Positions 61,140 through 64,000 of a DNA stretch of 64,000 nucleotides are shown piece after piece. How positions within the stretch are numbered: position 1 is the first letter of the stretch; every line of letters begins with the position of its first letter. Source of the DNA: Clostridiales bacterium (GTDB lineage Bacteria; Bacillota; Clostridia; Christensenellales; Pumilibacteraceae); the NCBI GenBank assembly GCA_015055625.1, contig SVHU01000008.1:34674-98673 (forward strand), in the 5' to 3' direction. Position numbers and translations under genes: made by a program. Below the pieces are notes generated by a model. It was not told the origin of the DNA, did no database searches, and saw only the letters and a list, made by a program, of their open reading frames with translations.

Positions 61140-63992
61140 TTAATTAAAATCGCTTAAGTTAATTTCTTTTACTGAAAAGTCGGTAAAATCAACGGTTGTC
61201 TTTTTGCAAACGCCGTCTTTGCATAATACAAATTCGGCAATGCCACATCCTTGAACTTTAGCGCTTGTTCCGTTATAAGAGATAACCTCGTTTTCGTCCT
61301 TTACAGGATATACGGCGCTATCGTTATACGCGCAAACCTTTATCATTTGTCCCCATGGAACGTTTATAGAGTAGCAGTTGTTATTAATAATCAAAGTACC
61401 AATACCGTCGGGGTTGGGTTTGTGCCAATCGGTTGCGATAAAATAGATTTCTCTGTGTCCGTCCTCACATTCAAATACGGTAAACTGAACGTTTCTATCG
61501 CCCTTTGCGTATATGTTTTCCTTTTCAAGACATTCGTCGGTAAGTTTGGATAATGCCTGTTTGTATGCAAGGTCAACTGCGGGTTTGCTTATGTATTCTT
61601 TTGCATTTACAAAACATACAAGACCTTTGCCTATGTTCTTCAGAATAACCAGCGGTCTGTGCGAATCCGTATAAACCAAAACCGAATCGTATTCTATGTC
61701 TTCACATACGCTGACAGGGTGAGAACAGTATGTGTCGCAAATGAAGGGGTGGTCTTTGTTATCGAAATACGTATGCTCGTAACTTGTTACTTTTTGTCTG
61801 TTTATGGTTGTAGAAAGTTGTGGCCATCCAATCATTAAAACGCCACCGTTTGCAACGTATTTTTCTAGTTTTTCTAAGTCTTCTTGTTCCGCTTTGTTAA
61901 ATCCGGGAGCAATCAAAAGTCTATACTTAGAATAATCGTCAGCTTCGATTGGAATAATATCCACGTTTCCATACGGCGTTCCGCTATAATATCCAACTTC
62001 TTTATCCGTAGGGCAATTATGAACATACAAAGCATCTAATACGCTTTTGGGATAGTAATACGTAAGAATATCCCAAGCCTTTTCCGCGTCGCTAAAACCA
62101 AATTCGTTTATTCCCCAAGTATTACCGCCTCTGCCAAAAGTCCGCCATCCGTCGTGTCTGCCGTTTAGGAATGCGATAGGAGTATAAAAACGTCCGCGTC
62201 TTGTATGTGTGGTAATAAACTTATATAAGTCTTGTTGCTGTAAGGTGTGGTTTGTACACGCAGGCGAGAAACGGTGGTGATAGTTATAGTATTCTTCCAA
62301 TCTCCACAAACCCTCTTCGGTATTTATTTCGTCAATGCCTTGCATATAGCAAATGAACAACGCCAAACGGTATCTGCGATATCTTTCTTCTACGTCGTGG
62401 GGAGAAGTTGACCATTGAACTGCAAGATGAGCGCCCGTCTTTCCTCCGTATACATCTCTTGCCCCACGTAAAGCAGAAGAGGTGAGCTCAGTTGGCGAAT
62501 ACATAAGTTCTGCGCCCGTCCATTTGTAGCCTGCTTGATAAAAATACTTAAACAGCGTAGCAGGTCCGGTATGTCTGACAACTTCGCCTTTGCTGTTGGC
62601 AAGTGATTTAATAAATCTTGCCGATGCGTCCTGCATATTATCAGGAACGTTTGGATCACGGAATATAAACTGTTTTTTTTCGGTGTAGTGGATGTTTTGA
62701 GGAGTGAATTGAGAACTCATTCTGTCTGCAAATTTTCTATTCATTCTCAAAAACAAATCGTAGAACATTTGCTGAGAAAGATCTTCAGTTACGTCACGAT
62801 TACCCCAATAAACGTACGCGCCGTCACGCTCGTGTGTTTGACGGCCTAAAAAGTGCGGAGTGTCAAGTTCTTCATTAGAGGGATTGCAGTTAGCCCCCGG
62901 AAGTTCTCTTCCGTCAAGCATATGCGAATAATAAATTCCCATAGAATCCAAAAGAGAAGCGGTTTTTTTGTAAACTTCGGAATTTAGCGTTCTTGTTCCA
63001 TTCCATCTATACGTAGGACGAATAGTAAGTAAGTTGCCAATATTTTGAGATAAATACCACTTTAGATAATTGTTTACGTTTTTATCATCAACGTGGATAT
63101 AAATCATATCACCCGTTCCCGTAATAACGCCGTCTTCATCTCGCTCAACGCATCTGGGGATAATAATTTCTTCACCGTTAAGCGTAAGAGAAACGTCATT
63201 TTTAAGATTGTTACATACAAAGCAGAGCGCGTTAAGTCCGTCGTTTTTCAATACTAAATCGCACGTAGGTTCAACGTATTTAGAAGAGAATTTAATTTGT
63301 TCGCCTTTTTTACCTTCTACGCAAATATAGAAAGGCTTGTTTACTGTTATTGCGGGTGGAGTGGAGATAATACAACTGTCTTTTTCGGTTATAAATCCCC
63401 ATTCTTTCAATACGTAGCCTGCTGCATCTCGGTAAGAAGACGTACAAGTAAGAGTAATTGTGTTTTCCCCGTCTTTTATCGCGTTTTTAGGTAAAAATAT
63501 TTCCGCTTCCGAAAATCTATGACAACGCTCGAAAATTTCGCCGTCAAACACGGTTTTGTCGTTGATTTCCACTTTTAGCCCAATCCATTCTATTTTTGAA
63601 AGGTTTTGACCTATCCAATTAACCGTTTGTCTATCTTCGGTGTGGGGGAGAAATTGTCCTATGATATTAAATCCTTTTTTAGATTCAAATAGTGGAGCTT
63701 CAAAATACACTTCGCCTTCGTAGTCTTCGCCCTCTAAAATAAAGCAAACGTTAGAAACGTCCTTATGGGAGAAAGTAATATTTTTCCTAAAGTCTTTCCA
63801 GTCGTACGCGCCTTCGTCAATATCAATAGTAAACGTAGCGTCGGGATCGGGTACGGTAGAATATTTGCTTACGCCCTCTTTTTTTAGGCGAATTTCTACG
63901 CAAAGTCGCAAAAATCCGTAAACTTTAAGGTCTTTAGCCTTAGCACTAATACCAAAAGTCCAGTTATCCGTACAGTTGTTTAGCACAAACAT
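61140..63992 (-). CDS. Large probable glycoside-hydrolase-like protein (may be 5' incomplete)
   Basis: This reading frame has 950 residues from the ATG at 63992, and remains open for the last 8 bases of the window, so the true start may lie beyond. The first 290 residues form beta-rich domains. A central region (about 300-600) has acidic positions such as YIHVDDKNV and INTEEGLWRLEEYY. The C-terminal part contains a flavodoxin-like amidotransferase-type fold (YRLLIAPGFN near 695, VANGGVLMIGWP) resembling the trimerisation domain of GH42 beta-galactosidases, then a beta domain. No signal peptide is visible at this start. The exact family is unrecognised. Confidence 0.7.
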   Translation of the reverse strand: MFVLNNCTDNWTFGISAKAKDLKVYGFLRLCVEIRLKKEGVSKYSTVPDPDATFTIDIDEGAYDWKDFRKNITFSHKDVSNVCFILEGEDYEGEVYFEAPLFESKKGFNIIGQFLPHTEDRQTVNWIGQNLSKIEWIGLKVEINDKTVFDGEIFERCHRFSEAEIFLPKNAIKDGENTITLTCTSSYRDAAGYVLKEWGFITEKDSCIISTPPAITVNKPFYICVEGKKGEQIKFSSKYVEPTCDLVLKNDGLNALCFVCNNLKNDVSLTLNGEEIIIPRCVERDEDGVITGTGDMIYIHVDDKNVNNYLKWYLSQNIGNLLTIRPTYRWNGTRTLNSEVYKKTASLLDSMGIYYSHMLDGRELPGANCNPSNEELDTPHFLGRQTHERDGAYVYWGNRDVTEDLSQQMFYDLFLRMNRKFADRMSSQFTPQNIHYTEKKQFIFRDPNVPDNMQDASARFIKSLANSKGEVVRHTGPATLFKYFYQAGYKWTGAELMYSPTELTSSALRGARDVYGGKTGAHLAVQWSTSPHDVEERYRRYRLALFICYMQGIDEINTEEGLWRLEEYYNYHHRFSPACTNHTLQQQDLYKFITTHTRRGRFYTPIAFLNGRHDGWRTFGRGGNTWGINEFGFSDAEKAWDILTYYYPKSVLDALYVHNCPTDKEVGYYSGTPYGNVDIIPIEADDYSKYRLLIAPGFNKAEQEDLEKLEKYVANGGVLMIGWPQLSTTINRQKVTSYEHTYFDNKDHPFICDTYCSHPVSVCEDIEYDSVLVYTDSHRPLVILKNIGKGLVCFVNAKEYISKPAVDLAYKQALSKLTDECLEKENIYAKGDRNVQFTVFECEDGHREIYFIATDWHKPNPDGIGTLIINNNCYSINVPWGQMIKVCAYNDSAVYPVKDENEVISYNGTSAKVQGCGIAEFVLCKDGVCKKTTVDFTDFSVKEINLSDFN

Positions 63993-64000
63993 AGGTACGG

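Overview
This window looks like a chromosome segment from an anaerobic, low-to-moderate G+C Gram-positive bacterium of the Clostridia type, probably a gut or other host-associated glycan degrader. The sequence evidence is strong AGGAGG ribosome binding sites, TTGACA-17-TATAAT promoters, a class III (oxygen-sensitive) ribonucleotide reductase, an Rnf electron-transport operon in the order CDGEAB, an NfnAB-type transhydrogenase pair, KtrAB potassium uptake, a PdaB-like deacetylase and CCA-encoding tRNA. The species cannot be named from the sequence alone, and no phage, transposase or CRISPR array was seen.

Region 1 (about 0-31.4 kb) is mostly carbohydrate catabolism. It holds two nearly identical GH78 alpha-L-rhamnosidases flanking a glycerol-dehydrogenase-like enzyme, with a neighbouring AraC regulator. 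It also holds a GH36-like enzyme, a GH39-like enzyme, a GH95/GH65-like (alpha/alpha)6 hydrolase, an FAD oxidoreductase, two SGNH hydrolases (one in a large Ig-repeat lipoprotein), an epimerase/dehydratase-like SDR, a Gfo/Idh/MocA dehydrogenase with a DMT transporter, and a PocR-like AraC regulator. KtrAB and a zinc-ribbon protein are interspersed. The most unusual part is 9.6-10.5 kb. Downstream of a tRNA-Ser(UGA) gene, the tRNA 3' tail is repeated twice more. Each copy is followed by a terminator-like hairpin, and the two complete units carry several hairpins whose stems are conserved by paired base changes.

Region 2 (31.4-37 kb) has the anaerobic ribonucleotide reductase nrdD with NrdR-box-like sites and a terminator-like leader hairpin, then a metallophosphoesterase lipoprotein under a consensus promoter overlapped by a palindrome. 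Region 3 (36.8-49.8 kb) is a dense housekeeping run, all on the + strand: YfbR-like HD phosphohydrolase, nth, nfnAB, obg, a nadD-yqeK fusion, rsfS, a PAP2 phosphatase, an FMN riboswitch with ribU, tsaE, yhbY, tsaB, rimI, an alpha/beta hydrolase, a membrane-anchored MurF-like ligase and an SDR.

Region 4 (49.9-64 kb) contains a 1069-residue single-pass surface protein, a TSUP permease split into two half-size genes, rnfCDGEAB, a polysaccharide deacetylase, a two-OB-fold SSB-like protein and a 950-residue probable carbohydrate-active enzyme that may run off the end of the window. The proposed physiology is extracellular and intracellular breakdown of plant or host glycans feeding an anaerobic metabolism in which Rnf and Nfn balance ferredoxin, NADH and NADPH. 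This is inferred from gene families, not demonstrated.
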